Position numbers and translations under genes: made by a program | The notes under the pieces: generated by a model | What the model saw: only the letters and a program-made list of their open reading frames with translations | What the model was told of the DNA's origin: nothing | Databases searched by the model: none | Source of the DNA: CAZQGO01 sp964593065 | GTDB taxonomy: Bacteria; Oederibacteriota; JAAXVQ01 | Length of the DNA: 64,000 nt | Reading direction: 5' to 3' | NCBI GenBank assembly: GCA_964593065.1 | Contig: CAZQGO010000003.1 | Location: 87,244-151,243 of the forward strand | Part shown: piece by piece, positions 17,368-25,851 of the stretch | Position numbering within the stretch: the first letter of the stretch is position 1 | How the letters are laid out: each line of letters starts with the position of its first letter

Positions 17368-17417
17368 CCGACGGGGGTTCCGCCCGCCACGCTGAGGGCG
17401 GCGGGAAAACGCGAAGC

Positions 17418-17445
17418 ATAATACCGCATTCCGCCCTTTTGTCAA
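17418..17445 (-). promoter_or_regulatory. Promoter of Gld-type ABC operon, reading into repeat B
   Basis: Minus strand TTGACA (17445-17440), 16-bp spacer, TATTAT (17423-17418). Transcription would begin near 17411 and run through repeat B before the ATPase start, giving a leader of about 350 nt. Confidence 0.75.
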
Positions 17446-17451
17446 GCCTTG

Positions 17452-18240
17452 TTACGCCTTGCGCGCGCACACCAGCCAGTGGGAGTCCCGCTCCCGCGGC
17501 TCCCGCCCGCCGGGCAGGCCGAAAGCTTCGATGCGCATGAAACCGGCCCGCGCCAGCACTTCGCTCAGTTCCGGCAGGTCGTGGGCGTAATGCACGTGCA
17601 GTTCGCTCCGCAGGCGCAGCCACCGGCCCCGCAGCAGCTCGGCGCCGTCCACGCGGATGCGGGCGGCGCGGCGCTTCGCGTCCCAGCGATGCCGCCACCG
17701 GGAAAAAAAGTCCTGCTCCTGAAAGACGGTTGCACCCCGTCCGAAACTGTGACGCAAGTGGTAAGGCGTGGCGACGTCGAAGCAAAAAACCCCGCCGGGG
17801 CGCAGGGCCGCGTACGTCCGCCGGCACAGGCTTCGCAGTTCCCCCGCGGAGGCCAGGTAGTTGACGCCTCCGTAGACGCACACGGCCAGGTCCACGCGGA
17901 AGCGCAGGCGGTAGGTGCGCAGGTCCTGGCGGCTGCAACGCACGCCCGGAAGCTTTTTCCGCGCCAGCGCGAGCATGTCCGGAGACCGGTCCAGGACCGA
18001 GACCTCCGCTCCGGCGCGGGCGAACCGCAGGGCCGCTTCCCCGGTGCCGCCCGCCAAATCCACGACGGAACGGTAGCGCCAGCCGCGGCGACGGGCGACG
18101 TCGGTGAACACCGCCCACCAGGCCGAAACGTAACGGCCGGCCATGATCCGGTCATAGATGCGGGCAAAATCGCAATAGGGGTTCACGGCTCCCGTTCCGG
18201 GGACGGATGTGCTTGGAGCGGTACTGAAATAAACGGACAC
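17452..18240 (-). CDS. Class I SAM-dependent methyltransferase
   Basis: 262 aa. Motif I is VVDLAGGTGEAAL (about residues 59-71), followed by the acidic SAM-ribose contact in EVSVLDRSPDMLALA and the post-motif DLAVCVYGGVNYL. The NPYCDFARIYDRIM start region is typical of a large uncharacterised family of small-molecule methyltransferases; substrate unknown. The start is a GTG with a weak ribosome site, so the exact N-terminus is uncertain. Confidence 0.83.
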   Translation of the reverse strand: MSVYFSTAPSTSVPGTGAVNPYCDFARIYDRIMAGRYVSAWWAVFTDVARRRGWRYRSVVDLAGGTGEAALRFARAGAEVSVLDRSPDMLALARKKLPGVRCSRQDLRTYRLRFRVDLAVCVYGGVNYLASAGELRSLCRRTYAALRPGGVFCFDVATPYHLRHSFGRGATVFQEQDFFSRWRHRWDAKRRAARIRVDGAELLRGRWLRLRSELHVHYAHDLPELSEVLARAGFMRIEAFGLPGGREPRERDSHWLVCARKA

Positions 18241-18282
18241 CGGGGGCGCACCGCGGTTCTTGTGGAGGCTGGTTTCCCGGGC

Positions 18283-19050
18283 TTAGCCGCGTGCCCGCGC
18301 CTGCCCGCCCTGCGGGCCGGACGCCTTCCCTCCGGGCCGGCGGAGACGGGCCGGGCTGCGGGAGGACCGGGGAAGCCGCCGGCCCGCGGCCCGCGCCACC
18401 CGATCCGCAGCTTCCGGGAGGGAAATCTCTTTTTGGATCAATCCCACCGTGGCGATGATTTTCAGCGCTTCTTCGGGCGTGGTCGGCAGGACATGCAGGT
18501 CCTTGAAGGGAACCATCAGCAAAAACCCGGAGGTGGGATTGGGCGTGGTGGGGAGAAAAACATTCACCAATTCTTCGCCGGTGGCCTGACGGGCCGCCGT
18601 AATCGAGGGGGTGGTAATGAACCCCAAAGCCCACAAGCCCCTGCGCGGATATTCAAAGATGGCCACCTTCTTGAAGGCGCTGGCTCCGGTGGCGGAAAAG
18701 GAGTTCACCACCTGGCGCATCGCGCTGTAAATGCTGTTCACCACCGGGATGCTGCGGATCAGCCGGTCACCGAATCTGAGAATCTGGCGGCCCAGATAAT
18801 TGGAGGCGAAAACGCCGGTCAGGAAGATCAGCAGCAGGGTGGCCAGGATGCCGAACCCCGGGACGTGCTTCATCTCCCCGGGCAGGCGCACGCCCAGGGC
18901 CCGCAGGATTTCGCCGCCCACCGGCGCCAGCCATCCGTCCAGCAGGTTGAACAGGAACACCAGGATCAGGACCGTGGTCGCGATCGGCAGCAGAACCAGC
19001 AAACCGGTGAAAAATATTTTGCGCAGGGTGTTCTTATTCTCAGCCGGCAT
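18283..19050 (-). CDS. DUF502 family membrane protein
   Basis: 255 aa. Two hydrophobic helices (about 14-36 FTGLLVLLPIATTVLILVFL and 65-88) precede a conserved extramembrane domain: GRQILRFGDRLIRSIPVVNSIY, VAIFEYPRRGLWALGFIT, VNVFLPTTPNPTSGFLL. This matches DUF502, a widespread envelope protein of unknown function. The Arg/Pro-rich C-terminus is species-specific. Repeat copy D ends 14 nt upstream of ATG 19050 and a promoter candidate lies beyond it. Confidence 0.9.
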   Translation of the reverse strand: MPAENKNTLRKIFFTGLLVLLPIATTVLILVFLFNLLDGWLAPVGGEILRALGVRLPGEMKHVPGFGILATLLLIFLTGVFASNYLGRQILRFGDRLIRSIPVVNSIYSAMRQVVNSFSATGASAFKKVAIFEYPRRGLWALGFITTPSITAARQATGEELVNVFLPTTPNPTSGFLLMVPFKDLHVLPTTPEEALKIIATVGLIQKEISLPEAADRVARAAGRRLPRSSRSPARLRRPGGKASGPQGGQARARG

Positions 19051-19063
19051 GGGAACCCTCGGT

Positions 19064-19225
19064 AGGAGCCTTCAGGGGAACCACCCCGACCGGACGGGGA
19101 ATCGCATGGGACTCCCTTCGGTCGCAGGTTCCCCTGACGCGGACGCCGATGCGTCCTGCTTTCCTTCCTACTTCCGTCGGGGGCTTCACCGCCCCCGAAC
19201 CCTAAGCCTCATCCTCTGGATGAGG
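19064..19225 (+). repeat. Hairpin-array repeat, copy D (162 bp)
   Basis: Intermediate form: the AGGGGAACC/GGTTCCCCT hairpin contains the same 40-nt insert as copies A/B (CCCC..GGGG and GACCG/CGGTC nested), followed directly by GGACGC-cgat-GCGTCC, CGGGGGC/GCCCCCG and CCTCATCC-tct-GGATGAGG. It sits in the 5' leader of the DUF502 gene. Confidence 0.92.
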
Positions 19226-19242
19226 CCGAGGGATTGAGTGCT

Positions 19243-19271
19243 AGTATGCACGGGGCCTGCCGCGGAATCAA
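19243..19271 (-). promoter_or_regulatory. Candidate promoter of DUF502 gene, reading into repeat D
   Basis: Minus strand TTGATT (19271-19266), 17-bp spacer, CATACT (19248-19243). Start point would be about ten bases before the first hairpin of repeat D. Each hexamer matches 4/6. Confidence 0.5.
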
Positions 19272-19347
19272 GTTGAAAGTTCGGGCCGCCGCCGGGAGCG
19301 GACGCCGCGGCGCGCACTGCGTTCCGGCCGGTTCCCCGGCCGCTGTT

Positions 19348-20043
19348 TCACTCCAGGGCCAAGGCTTCCCGCAAGGGTTCCGACCGGGTCAAATCGGGAA
19401 AAACCCAATCGGCCCCGGCCTCGCGCAGGCAGGCCTCGGAAAAGGGGCCCGTGGCGACGCCCAATGTTTTGGCGCCGATAATTTTCCCCGCGGACACATC
19501 CCGGGGCGTGTCGCCGATAATGATCACGTGATCCTCGGGCACGGTCCGGTTCCAGCGGGCCTCTCCGCGCCGCACGGCGATCCGCAGCAGGTCCTCGCGC
19601 TGCTCGGCGTCGGAGCCGAAACCGCCGAAGGGAAAGAAATGGTTCAACCCGCCGCGTTCCAGTTTCAGGCGCGCTCCGGTTTCCAGATTCCCGGTCCCCA
19701 GTCCCAAGAGCAGGTGCGGCCGGCCGTGGCAGGCCCGTAAAAAGTCCCGCACGCCGGGCAGGATCCGGTACCCCTCGGACCGGGCGAGTTCGGGGCCCAA
19801 GGCGGCGAGATAGCGGGAATAGATCTTTTCGCGTTCCGGAGCCGACAGGGGCCGGCCTTGAAAACGGCGGGAGACCGAGTCCACGATGGCCGAATCGGTC
19901 ATGCCGGCCAGGGAGACGCCGGCCAACGCGCCCGTCCAGCCCATGGCTTCCTCGATGCCGCGGTTGAAGGCGCGCAGGCCGGCGCCGTCGGTCCGTAACA
20001 GGGTCCCGTCCACGTCAAACAGCAGCAGAAAGGGTCCGGGCAT
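19348..20043 (-). CDS. HAD-superfamily hydrolase (phosphoglycolate phosphatase-like)
   Basis: 231 aa. Motif I LLLFDVDGTLLRTDG has nucleophile Asp10 and Asp12. The cap region is helical (subfamily IA style), and motif IV is HVIIIGDTPRDVSAGK. Such enzymes dephosphorylate small metabolites; substrate not determinable. ATG 20043 shares one base with the TGA of the upstream gene (TGATG), so translation is coupled. Confidence 0.85.
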   Translation of the reverse strand: MPGPFLLLFDVDGTLLRTDGAGLRAFNRGIEEAMGWTGALAGVSLAGMTDSAIVDSVSRRFQGRPLSAPEREKIYSRYLAALGPELARSEGYRILPGVRDFLRACHGRPHLLLGLGTGNLETGARLKLERGGLNHFFPFGGFGSDAEQREDLLRIAVRRGEARWNRTVPEDHVIIIGDTPRDVSAGKIIGAKTLGVATGPFSEACLREAGADWVFPDLTRSEPLREALALE

Positions 20044-21641
20044 CAGAAACGCACTCCCAAACCGAACTGCGTCTCCCAACCCCGCGAGGGAACGGTCAGC
20101 GGCCGGCCGGCCGCCTCGAATTCACCGGCGCGGAAGCTGTCGTCGATATTGACTCCGACCTGCCAGTAGGTTCCGCTGATTCCGCCCAAGGCCAGAGCCG
20201 CGGTGGCGCAGGCCGCGAGACCGTCGGCCGCATAGGTTCCGCCGCCGGAGTCCACCCGCAGCGAACGGTGGCGGTAGCCGGGTCCCAGGGTGCAACGCAA
20301 CTGCAGCCAGGGACCCTGCAGATCCAGCCGCAGCAACAGTCCGGCCTCCGCGCCGGCTCCCAGCTCGGCAATTTCCACGTCGCCGGCCAAGGGCGAATCC
20401 GCCGTCCGCCTGGCCCGGGTCGAAAATCCGCGGAGGAAGGGGGCCACGCCCGCTCCCAGGCGGAGTCCGCCCCCGAGGTCCGCCTCCCAGGGGCTGAAGA
20501 GAACCTCGGCGCGCAACCCGAGATTGGCCAGCTGGTCGTCGCGGACCCAGCCGCGTCCCCGGAGCGCGTCGCCGGCCCCGGCTTGCCGGAACAGCAGCAA
20601 CAACACGCCTTCCCCTGCCAGGGGCGGAAGCGGCGGAGGCGAGTAGAACTCGTCCCCGAAGCGGCCTTCCCCGGTGATGGGCGCCGACAGCCGCCCGGCG
20701 AGGAATTTCCGGCGTTCCGCCAAATTGCGGCGGAACGCCGCCACGTAGGCGTAATCGGAACTTGACCGGTGGTTGAGCAGCACCAGGTTGAAAAAGACCA
20801 GCGCGCCCGTCAGATCCGCGGAGCGGTCGCCCTGCTGGGCGGCGACCGCGAACCCCACGGCTCCGAGCAGGAACAGGGCTTCGGAAAAGAGCGGGCTGGA
20901 GGATTCCCGCAGGCCCGGCTCCAGGATCTCCTCCCCCATGCCCGGCAGCAGGGCCGAAGCCTGCGCCAAACTCCGGGGCGAAAACCATACTAAGTCCAGC
21001 GCCTGGGCCGCTTCCTGCCCCAAGGGATGGCGCGGATGTTCGGCCCAAAAGCGCTGGAAGGCATCGGCGCCGGCTTCCGGGTCGGCGGCCAGGCGCTCCC
21101 GCCACAGCAGCTGATAGGCCGCCCATCCCGCCAACGGCGCCTCCGGATGCTGCCGCAGGAAATCCTCCGCGTCCGCGGCCGGCAGGATTTCCTGCGGCGA
21201 GGCGGAGGCGGCCTGCAGGAGGTCGAACCAATCCGCGAACTCTCCGGCGTTCGGCGGAGGCTCGGAGTCCCGGACCCGTTGCAGCGCGTACAGCACCAGC
21301 CGTGAAAAATCCGGGTCCGGATCGAAAAGATCGAGCCCCGGAACGTCGGGGAGGTCCGAGGGCACTTCGGCCGCGAGCACGCCGCCGGGATAATAATCCA
21401 GCAGGTGGTGATCGTAGGCGGCGGCCCGCCGGGGATGTCCGGCCCGGCGCAGCATTTCCCCGAGCAAAAAGAGTTCCAGTTCGGTCCGGTGCGCGGCATC
21501 CGCCGGCGCGGCCGCCATGCTCTGCAGCGCCTGCAGGCAGCGGGCGCTCACGTCGTCCGCGGCTGCATCCCCGGCCGCTGCGGGCCGGGCGCAGGCCGCC
21601 AGGACGACCGCTCCGATGAGGATGATTCCGAGCCAGCGCAA
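20043..21641 (-). CDS. Predicted outer-membrane/periplasmic lipoprotein with helical repeats and beta-rich C-terminus
   Basis: 532 aa. A TTG start at 21641 follows AAGGAGGGAAG. The N-terminus RWLGIILIGAVVLAAC carries a lipobox (LAAC). Residues about 25-330 are helical with TPR-like spacing (HRTELELFLLGEMLRRAGHP; FWAEHPRHPLGQEAAQ). The last about 190 residues alternate short hydrophobic strands (AELGAGAEAGLLLRLDLQG) and end WETQFGLGVRF, with a terminal Phe as in outer-membrane barrels. Function unknown. Coupled to the DUF2784 gene upstream and the HAD gene downstream. Confidence 0.65.
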   Translation of the reverse strand: MRWLGIILIGAVVLAACARPAAAGDAAADDVSARCLQALQSMAAAPADAAHRTELELFLLGEMLRRAGHPRRAAAYDHHLLDYYPGGVLAAEVPSDLPDVPGLDLFDPDPDFSRLVLYALQRVRDSEPPPNAGEFADWFDLLQAASASPQEILPAADAEDFLRQHPEAPLAGWAAYQLLWRERLAADPEAGADAFQRFWAEHPRHPLGQEAAQALDLVWFSPRSLAQASALLPGMGEEILEPGLRESSSPLFSEALFLLGAVGFAVAAQQGDRSADLTGALVFFNLVLLNHRSSSDYAYVAAFRRNLAERRKFLAGRLSAPITGEGRFGDEFYSPPPLPPLAGEGVLLLLFRQAGAGDALRGRGWVRDDQLANLGLRAEVLFSPWEADLGGGLRLGAGVAPFLRGFSTRARRTADSPLAGDVEIAELGAGAEAGLLLRLDLQGPWLQLRCTLGPGYRHRSLRVDSGGGTYAADGLAACATAALALGGISGTYWQVGVNIDDSFRAGEFEAAGRPLTVPSRGWETQFGLGVRF

Positions 21642-21655
21642 ACCGCTTCCCTCCT

Positions 21656-22030
21656 TCAAGAGCCGCCGCGCCGCGGCCACCACCACCAGGACGACAGCAC
21701 GACCGCCAGGTACCCTGCGGCCAGGACTTGGAACAGCCACAGGGGCGCATGCCAGGTTTCGACATAAATCAGGCGCTGGATCCAGGCGGCCAAAAAGGAG
21801 CCGGAGTAGGAAAAGTCCGCGCCGCCGGACCGGCGCAGCGCCTCCTCGGCGACCGTCAGCGGACAAAGCCGGCCGGCGACGGCCAGCCCGAGATAGGCCG
21901 CCAGACCGAGGGCATGCACGAGCCGCAGCCCGCGGCTGCGCAGCAGCCAGGCCAAGGGAAACCCCACGAGCATGAAGAGAACCCACAGGAAATGAAGAAC
22001 CAACACGAAATCCGCGGCCGTCCGGGGCAT
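21656..22030 (-). CDS. DUF2784 family small membrane protein
   Basis: 124 aa with four hydrophobic helices. The segment GRLCPLTVAEEALRR and the aromatic YVETWHAPLW region fit DUF2784, a small inner-membrane family of unknown function. Fourteen bases separate its stop from the TTG start of the lipoprotein gene. Confidence 0.8.
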   Translation of the reverse strand: MPRTAADFVLVLHFLWVLFMLVGFPLAWLLRSRGLRLVHALGLAAYLGLAVAGRLCPLTVAEEALRRSGGADFSYSGSFLAAWIQRLIYVETWHAPLWLFQVLAAGYLAVVLSSWWWWPRRGGS

Positions 22031-22110
22031 GGTGCGGCGTCCATTCCAGGCAAGATTTCCGCGCCTCCTGAAAACCCGGCTCGTTCCGGCCGCGGCCGCC
22101 CGGCCCGGGC

Positions 22111-23418
22111 TTACAGGATTTTCGCGGCCAGCGCGGCCAGGGCGGAGCGTTCGCTTTTGTACAGGGTGATGTGGCCGGCCAGAGTCTGCTGTTTAAACAG
22201 TTCGACCAGGTAGGTCAGGCCGTTGGAATTGGAATCGAGATAGGGATTGTCAATTTGATAAGGATCCCCGGTCAGCACGACCTTGGACTCGTCGCCCGCC
22301 CGCGAAACAATGGTCTTGACCTCGTGGGGCGTCAGGTTTTGCGCTTCGTCGATGACGATATATTGCTTGGGCAGGGTGCGCCCGCGGATGTAGGTCACGG
22401 CCTCCAGCACGATCTTTCCCGCCTCGAGCATGTAGCGCAGGGTGCCCTCGCCGGTTTCCCCGGATTCGCCGTTGTGGTCCATCAGGAATTCCAGGTTGTC
22501 GAAAATCGGCTGCATCCAGGGCGAGAGTTTCTCCTCCTTGGTGCCCGGCAGGAAACCGATGTCCCTGCCCAGGGGAATCACCGGCCGGCTGAAGAGCACC
22601 TTGCGGTAGGCTTTCTCGTCGAGGGTTTTGCGCAGGGAGGCGGCCACGGCCAGGAGGGTCTTCCCCGTTCCCGCGGGGCCGACCAGGGTCACCAGGGGGA
22701 TGCGGTCGTCGAGCAGCAGCTCGAGCGCGAATTTCTGCTGCAGGTTTTTGGCGGTTACGCCCCAGACGTCCTGCTCGCAGTTCTGCAGAGGCACCAGGAT
22801 CCTTTCCGGCCACAGGACCTTGCCCACGGCGCTTGTGGACCCGCCGCCGCTGTCCTTCAGGATCACGAACTGGTTGGGATACACTTCCTGCTGGTTCAGA
22901 GTCAGCCGCTTCTCGGTGACAAAGCGGTTGATGTCGTCCGCCGGTACCGTCAGCTTGGTGACGCCGGAGTAGAGCTCCTCGATCTTGACCTTGTTCTTCT
23001 CGAAATCCTCGGCTTTGATGCCCAGGGCGTCGGCCTTGACCCGCATGTTGACGTCCTTGGTCACCAGGCGCACGTTTCCGCCGCGCTGCTGGATCACCAG
23101 GGCCAGGCCGAGGATCTGGTTGTCGACCTTGGCCGGATTCAGGCCGGGCAGGTGGATGTCCGCGGTTTCCACCATGATCTGCAGGGTGCCGCCGTTTTCC
23201 ATCTTGACGCCCTGCGCCGTGGACCCCTTGCCGCGCAGGCTGTCGATGAAACGGGAGACCGTGCGGGCGCTTTTGCCTTTCTCGTCGTTGAGCTTCTTGA
23301 ACTGGTCCAGTTCCTCCAAGGCGGCGATGGGAATCACGACCCGGTTGTCCCCGAAGGCCGTGAGCGCCTGGGGATTGTGCAGCAGCACGTTGGTGTCCAG
23401 CAAAAAGATCTTTTCCAT
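22111..23418 (-). CDS. PhoH-family protein with N-terminal PIN domain (YlaK type)
   Basis: 435 aa. N-terminal PIN ribonuclease domain (residues 1-150: FLLDTNVLLHNPQALTAFG, with acidic residues at D8 and E35) and C-terminal PhoH ATPase (about 225-435: P-loop GPAGTGKTLLAVA, Walker B YIVIDEAQNLTPHEVK, arginine region GDPYQIDNPYLD). PIN-PhoH proteins are thought to couple ATP hydrolysis to RNA unwinding and cleavage. Architecture and length are those of a complete member. Confidence 0.93.
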   Translation of the reverse strand: MEKIFLLDTNVLLHNPQALTAFGDNRVVIPIAALEELDQFKKLNDEKGKSARTVSRFIDSLRGKGSTAQGVKMENGGTLQIMVETADIHLPGLNPAKVDNQILGLALVIQQRGGNVRLVTKDVNMRVKADALGIKAEDFEKNKVKIEELYSGVTKLTVPADDINRFVTEKRLTLNQQEVYPNQFVILKDSGGGSTSAVGKVLWPERILVPLQNCEQDVWGVTAKNLQQKFALELLLDDRIPLVTLVGPAGTGKTLLAVAASLRKTLDEKAYRKVLFSRPVIPLGRDIGFLPGTKEEKLSPWMQPIFDNLEFLMDHNGESGETGEGTLRYMLEAGKIVLEAVTYIRGRTLPKQYIVIDEAQNLTPHEVKTIVSRAGDESKVVLTGDPYQIDNPYLDSNSNGLTYLVELFKQQTLAGHITLYKSERSALAALAAKIL

Positions 23419-23469
23419 CTGCGATTCCTGTCTTCCGGGATCCGGTCCGGCCGGCCCGGCGGAGGGGGA

Positions 23470-24390
23470 TTAATCCACTTTTTCCAGCCAGCCGTATTGA
23501 TCTTCCCGTTCGCCCCGCAGGATGCCGAAATACGCGTCCTGAATCCGCCGGGTGATGGGACCCCGGGTCCCGTTCCCGACGGGCAGGTTGTCCACCTTGG
23601 CGATGGGCGTGATCTCCGCGGCCGTGCCCGTCAGGAAGGCCTCATCGGCGATGTACAGGCTTTCCCGGGGCAGCACGTGCTGCCGGACTTCGTACCCGAG
23701 TTCCCGGGCCAGCTGGAAGACGCAATGCCGGGTGATCCCCGGCAGGATGGAGGAGGAGGACGGCGGCGTGAACAGCATCCCGTTTTTGACGATAAACACG
23801 TTCTCGCCCGAGGCCTCGGAAATGTATCCGAAGGCGTCCAGGGCGATCGCCTCGTCGAAGCCGTCCTGCAGCGCCTCCAGTTTGATCAGCTGGGAATTCA
23901 TGTAATTGGAGGCGACCTTGGCCATGGCCGGCATGGTGTTGGGGGCCATGCGGTTCCAGGAGGAGATGCGCACCGACACGCCCTTTTCCAGGCCTTCCTC
24001 GCCCAGGTATGCGCCCCATTCCCAGGCCGCGACCACGGTCACGATCGGGCATTTGAGCGGATTGACTCCGAGGGAATCGAAGCCGCGGAAGGCGAAGGGC
24101 CGGATGTAGGCGCTTTGCAGTTCGTTCGCCCGCACGGTTTCCTTGATGGCGGCGCACAGCTGCTCCGGCGTGTAGGGGATGGGCATGCGGTAAATCTTCG
24201 CCGAATCATACAGGCGCTTGACGTGATCCTGCAGGCGCAGGATGAAGGATCCACGCGGGTTGGCGTACATGCGGAGTCCGTCAAAGGCGCAGGTCGCGTA
24301 GTGCACGACGTGGGACAGGACGTGGATCTTGGCATCCTGCCACGGAACCAGCTTCCCGTCCATCCACAGATATTTGGCCTGCAAACTCAT
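23470..24390 (-). CDS. ilvE: Branched-chain amino acid aminotransferase
   Basis: 306 aa class IV PLP aminotransferase catalysing the last step of Ile/Leu/Val synthesis. The PLP lysine is Lys158 in AMAKVASNYMNSQ. Phosphate-binding and substrate motifs EAIALDAFGYISEASGENVF and FLTGTAAEITPIAKVD are intact. N-terminus YLWMDGKLVPWQDAKIHVLSH is classical. No ilv neighbours, so it is a stand-alone gene. Confidence 0.95.
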   Translation of the reverse strand: MSLQAKYLWMDGKLVPWQDAKIHVLSHVVHYATCAFDGLRMYANPRGSFILRLQDHVKRLYDSAKIYRMPIPYTPEQLCAAIKETVRANELQSAYIRPFAFRGFDSLGVNPLKCPIVTVVAAWEWGAYLGEEGLEKGVSVRISSWNRMAPNTMPAMAKVASNYMNSQLIKLEALQDGFDEAIALDAFGYISEASGENVFIVKNGMLFTPPSSSSILPGITRHCVFQLARELGYEVRQHVLPRESLYIADEAFLTGTAAEITPIAKVDNLPVGNGTRGPITRRIQDAYFGILRGEREDQYGWLEKVD

Positions 24391-24489
24391 CTTCCGCCTC
24401 CCTTTCCTGTCCCGGAATAAAATGCGGATATCTTACCCGGCGTCACTCGCTTTGGCAATGCTTTTTCGCGGGCCGCGGGAGCACGGACT

Positions 24490-24861
24490 TCAATGGGCCT
24501 GCTCCAGCCACAGACGCTCGAATTGGAGGAAATACTCCAGATCGGCGGGGGCGATTTGTTCGAAAGCCACGCCGGCTTTGAAACCCTTGTCCGCGGGTTC
24601 CGGCTGTTCATTGATCCAGACGACCTTGGCGACCACCTCGATCATCCGGGGGGCCTTCCGGTCCGACAGGAACATTTTGATCCTCAGGCGCAGGCCGGAA
24701 TCCAGTTTCTCCGGCAGGTAGAGCAGCAGGCCGCCGCGGGAGGCGTTGGCGGTCACGCCCGTGCGCGGCGGTTCGTTTTCCACCACGTACGACACCGGGA
24801 TTTCCAACTTGAAGCGCGGAAAAACGCGCCGTTCCAGTTCCACGCGGCCGAAATGCGTCAT
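24490..24861 (-). CDS. PilZ domain protein (canonical motif)
   Basis: 123 aa. Arg-rich N-terminal switch ELERRVFPRFKLE and the conserved TANASRGG (D/NxSxxG-type) motif indicate c-di-GMP binding. It overlaps the upstream PilZ gene by ATGA (4 nt), so the two are translated together. Start at MTHFGRVELE chosen because of this overlap. Confidence 0.85.
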   Translation of the reverse strand: MTHFGRVELERRVFPRFKLEIPVSYVVENEPPRTGVTANASRGGLLLYLPEKLDSGLRLRIKMFLSDRKAPRMIEVVAKVVWINEQPEPADKGFKAGVAFEQIAPADLEYFLQFERLWLEQAH

Positions 24862-25238
24862 GATTTTTTCTGCGACCCCCACTCCTTGAGAAACGCTTCC
24901 CAGATCTGCAGGGAATCCGGCGGCATTTCGAACAGCCGCAGGCCGGCGTTGCAACTCCATTCGTTGGTATAGCGTCCCGTCTGCGTCCAGACCACTTCCG
25001 CGCGGGTTTTGATGACGCGTTTCTTTTCCGTGAAGGGCAGCAGGATGGTCAACTCCAGGATCTCGCCCTTCCGGACGGCCTGCGGAAAGAAGGCCATCAT
25101 GCCGGTCACGGAAAGGTTGCTGGAAATGCCGGCCGGCATTTTCTTGTTCGCCACCTGGAAGGTAAACGGCAATTCGAAGGTCAGGCGCGGAAACTGGCGC
25201 CGGTCGAACTTGGCCTGGCCGTACTGGGGCTTGGGCAT
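24858..25238 (-). CDS. PilZ domain protein (canonical motif)
   Basis: 126 aa. KFDRRQFPRLTFE (RxxxR-like) and SSNLSVTG (NxSxxG) are intact c-di-GMP-binding elements; the barrel ends ILLPFTEKKRVIKTRAEVVW. Paired by ATGA overlap with the next PilZ gene; different sequences suggest two sensors or a heteromeric pair. Confidence 0.85.
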   Translation of the reverse strand: MPKPQYGQAKFDRRQFPRLTFELPFTFQVANKKMPAGISSNLSVTGMMAFFPQAVRKGEILELTILLPFTEKKRVIKTRAEVVWTQTGRYTNEWSCNAGLRLFEMPPDSLQIWEAFLKEWGSQKKS

Positions 25239-25363
25239 GGTTTTGAATTCCCTTTCTGCCGCCGGGCTTCGGTTGCGCGGAGGCCCTGCGCTCGCCTCTG
25301 GCCTCTGACGCCGCTCCCGCCGCCCCGTGCTTGCGGCGGCCGGTCCCCGGAGGGTCGCGGTCC

Positions 25364-25807
25364 TTAATAATTAAGAAAGGAGTTGGGCTGGTACAGCTGA
25401 TAATCCATTAAAAAGGATTTCAACGTTTTACGGTCCTCGCGATCCATGTCCAGGAACTGCACGCCCACGTGGTGACCTCCCTCCTTGGCGGGCGCGCTCC
25501 ACGCCACCCGGGCCAGGATGGCCACGCTGGTGCACTCCTCCTCCTGATAGGCGCCGGCGTCCGGAGGATTGCTGCGCTTGTCCGGCAAGGGCAGGTACAG
25601 GCTGACCATCAGGATTTGATCGGATTCCAGGGGATGGGCGCAATGCATGGCGAGCCCGCCGGCGCCCAAATCCGCGGCCAGGTTCTTCTCCGTGGACGAC
25701 ACGTTGCCTCGTTCCACGTACTGGCAATGTACCTGCAGTTTCAGCGGCTTGCGGGGAAAGCGGCGGCGTTCGGCCGTCGTTTCGCCTTGGATGATTTCAG
25801 CGCACAT
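25364..25807 (-). CDS. PilZ-like protein, DxGxxG subfamily with conserved C-terminal tail
   Basis: 147 aa. The Arg motif ERRRFPRKPLKL is followed by ADLGAGG, where the usual Ser/Ala of the PilZ motif is Gly. A C-terminal segment FLDMDREDRKTLKSFLMDYQL and an aromatic end (SFLNY) is shared with the genes at 31317 and 43802. SD AAGGAGGGGAG precedes ATG 25807. Whether it still binds c-di-GMP is open. Confidence 0.8.
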   Translation of the reverse strand: MCAEIIQGETTAERRRFPRKPLKLQVHCQYVERGNVSSTEKNLAADLGAGGLAMHCAHPLESDQILMVSLYLPLPDKRSNPPDAGAYQEEECTSVAILARVAWSAPAKEGGHHVGVQFLDMDREDRKTLKSFLMDYQLYQPNSFLNY

Positions 25808-25851
25808 GTTCTCCCCTCCTTCTGGTACTGTAACAGAATTCGCGCGGCGGT

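Noticed and set aside
22171..24420. 749-aa frame on the plus strand
   Set aside because: Antisense to phoH and ilvE, both complete and recognisable.
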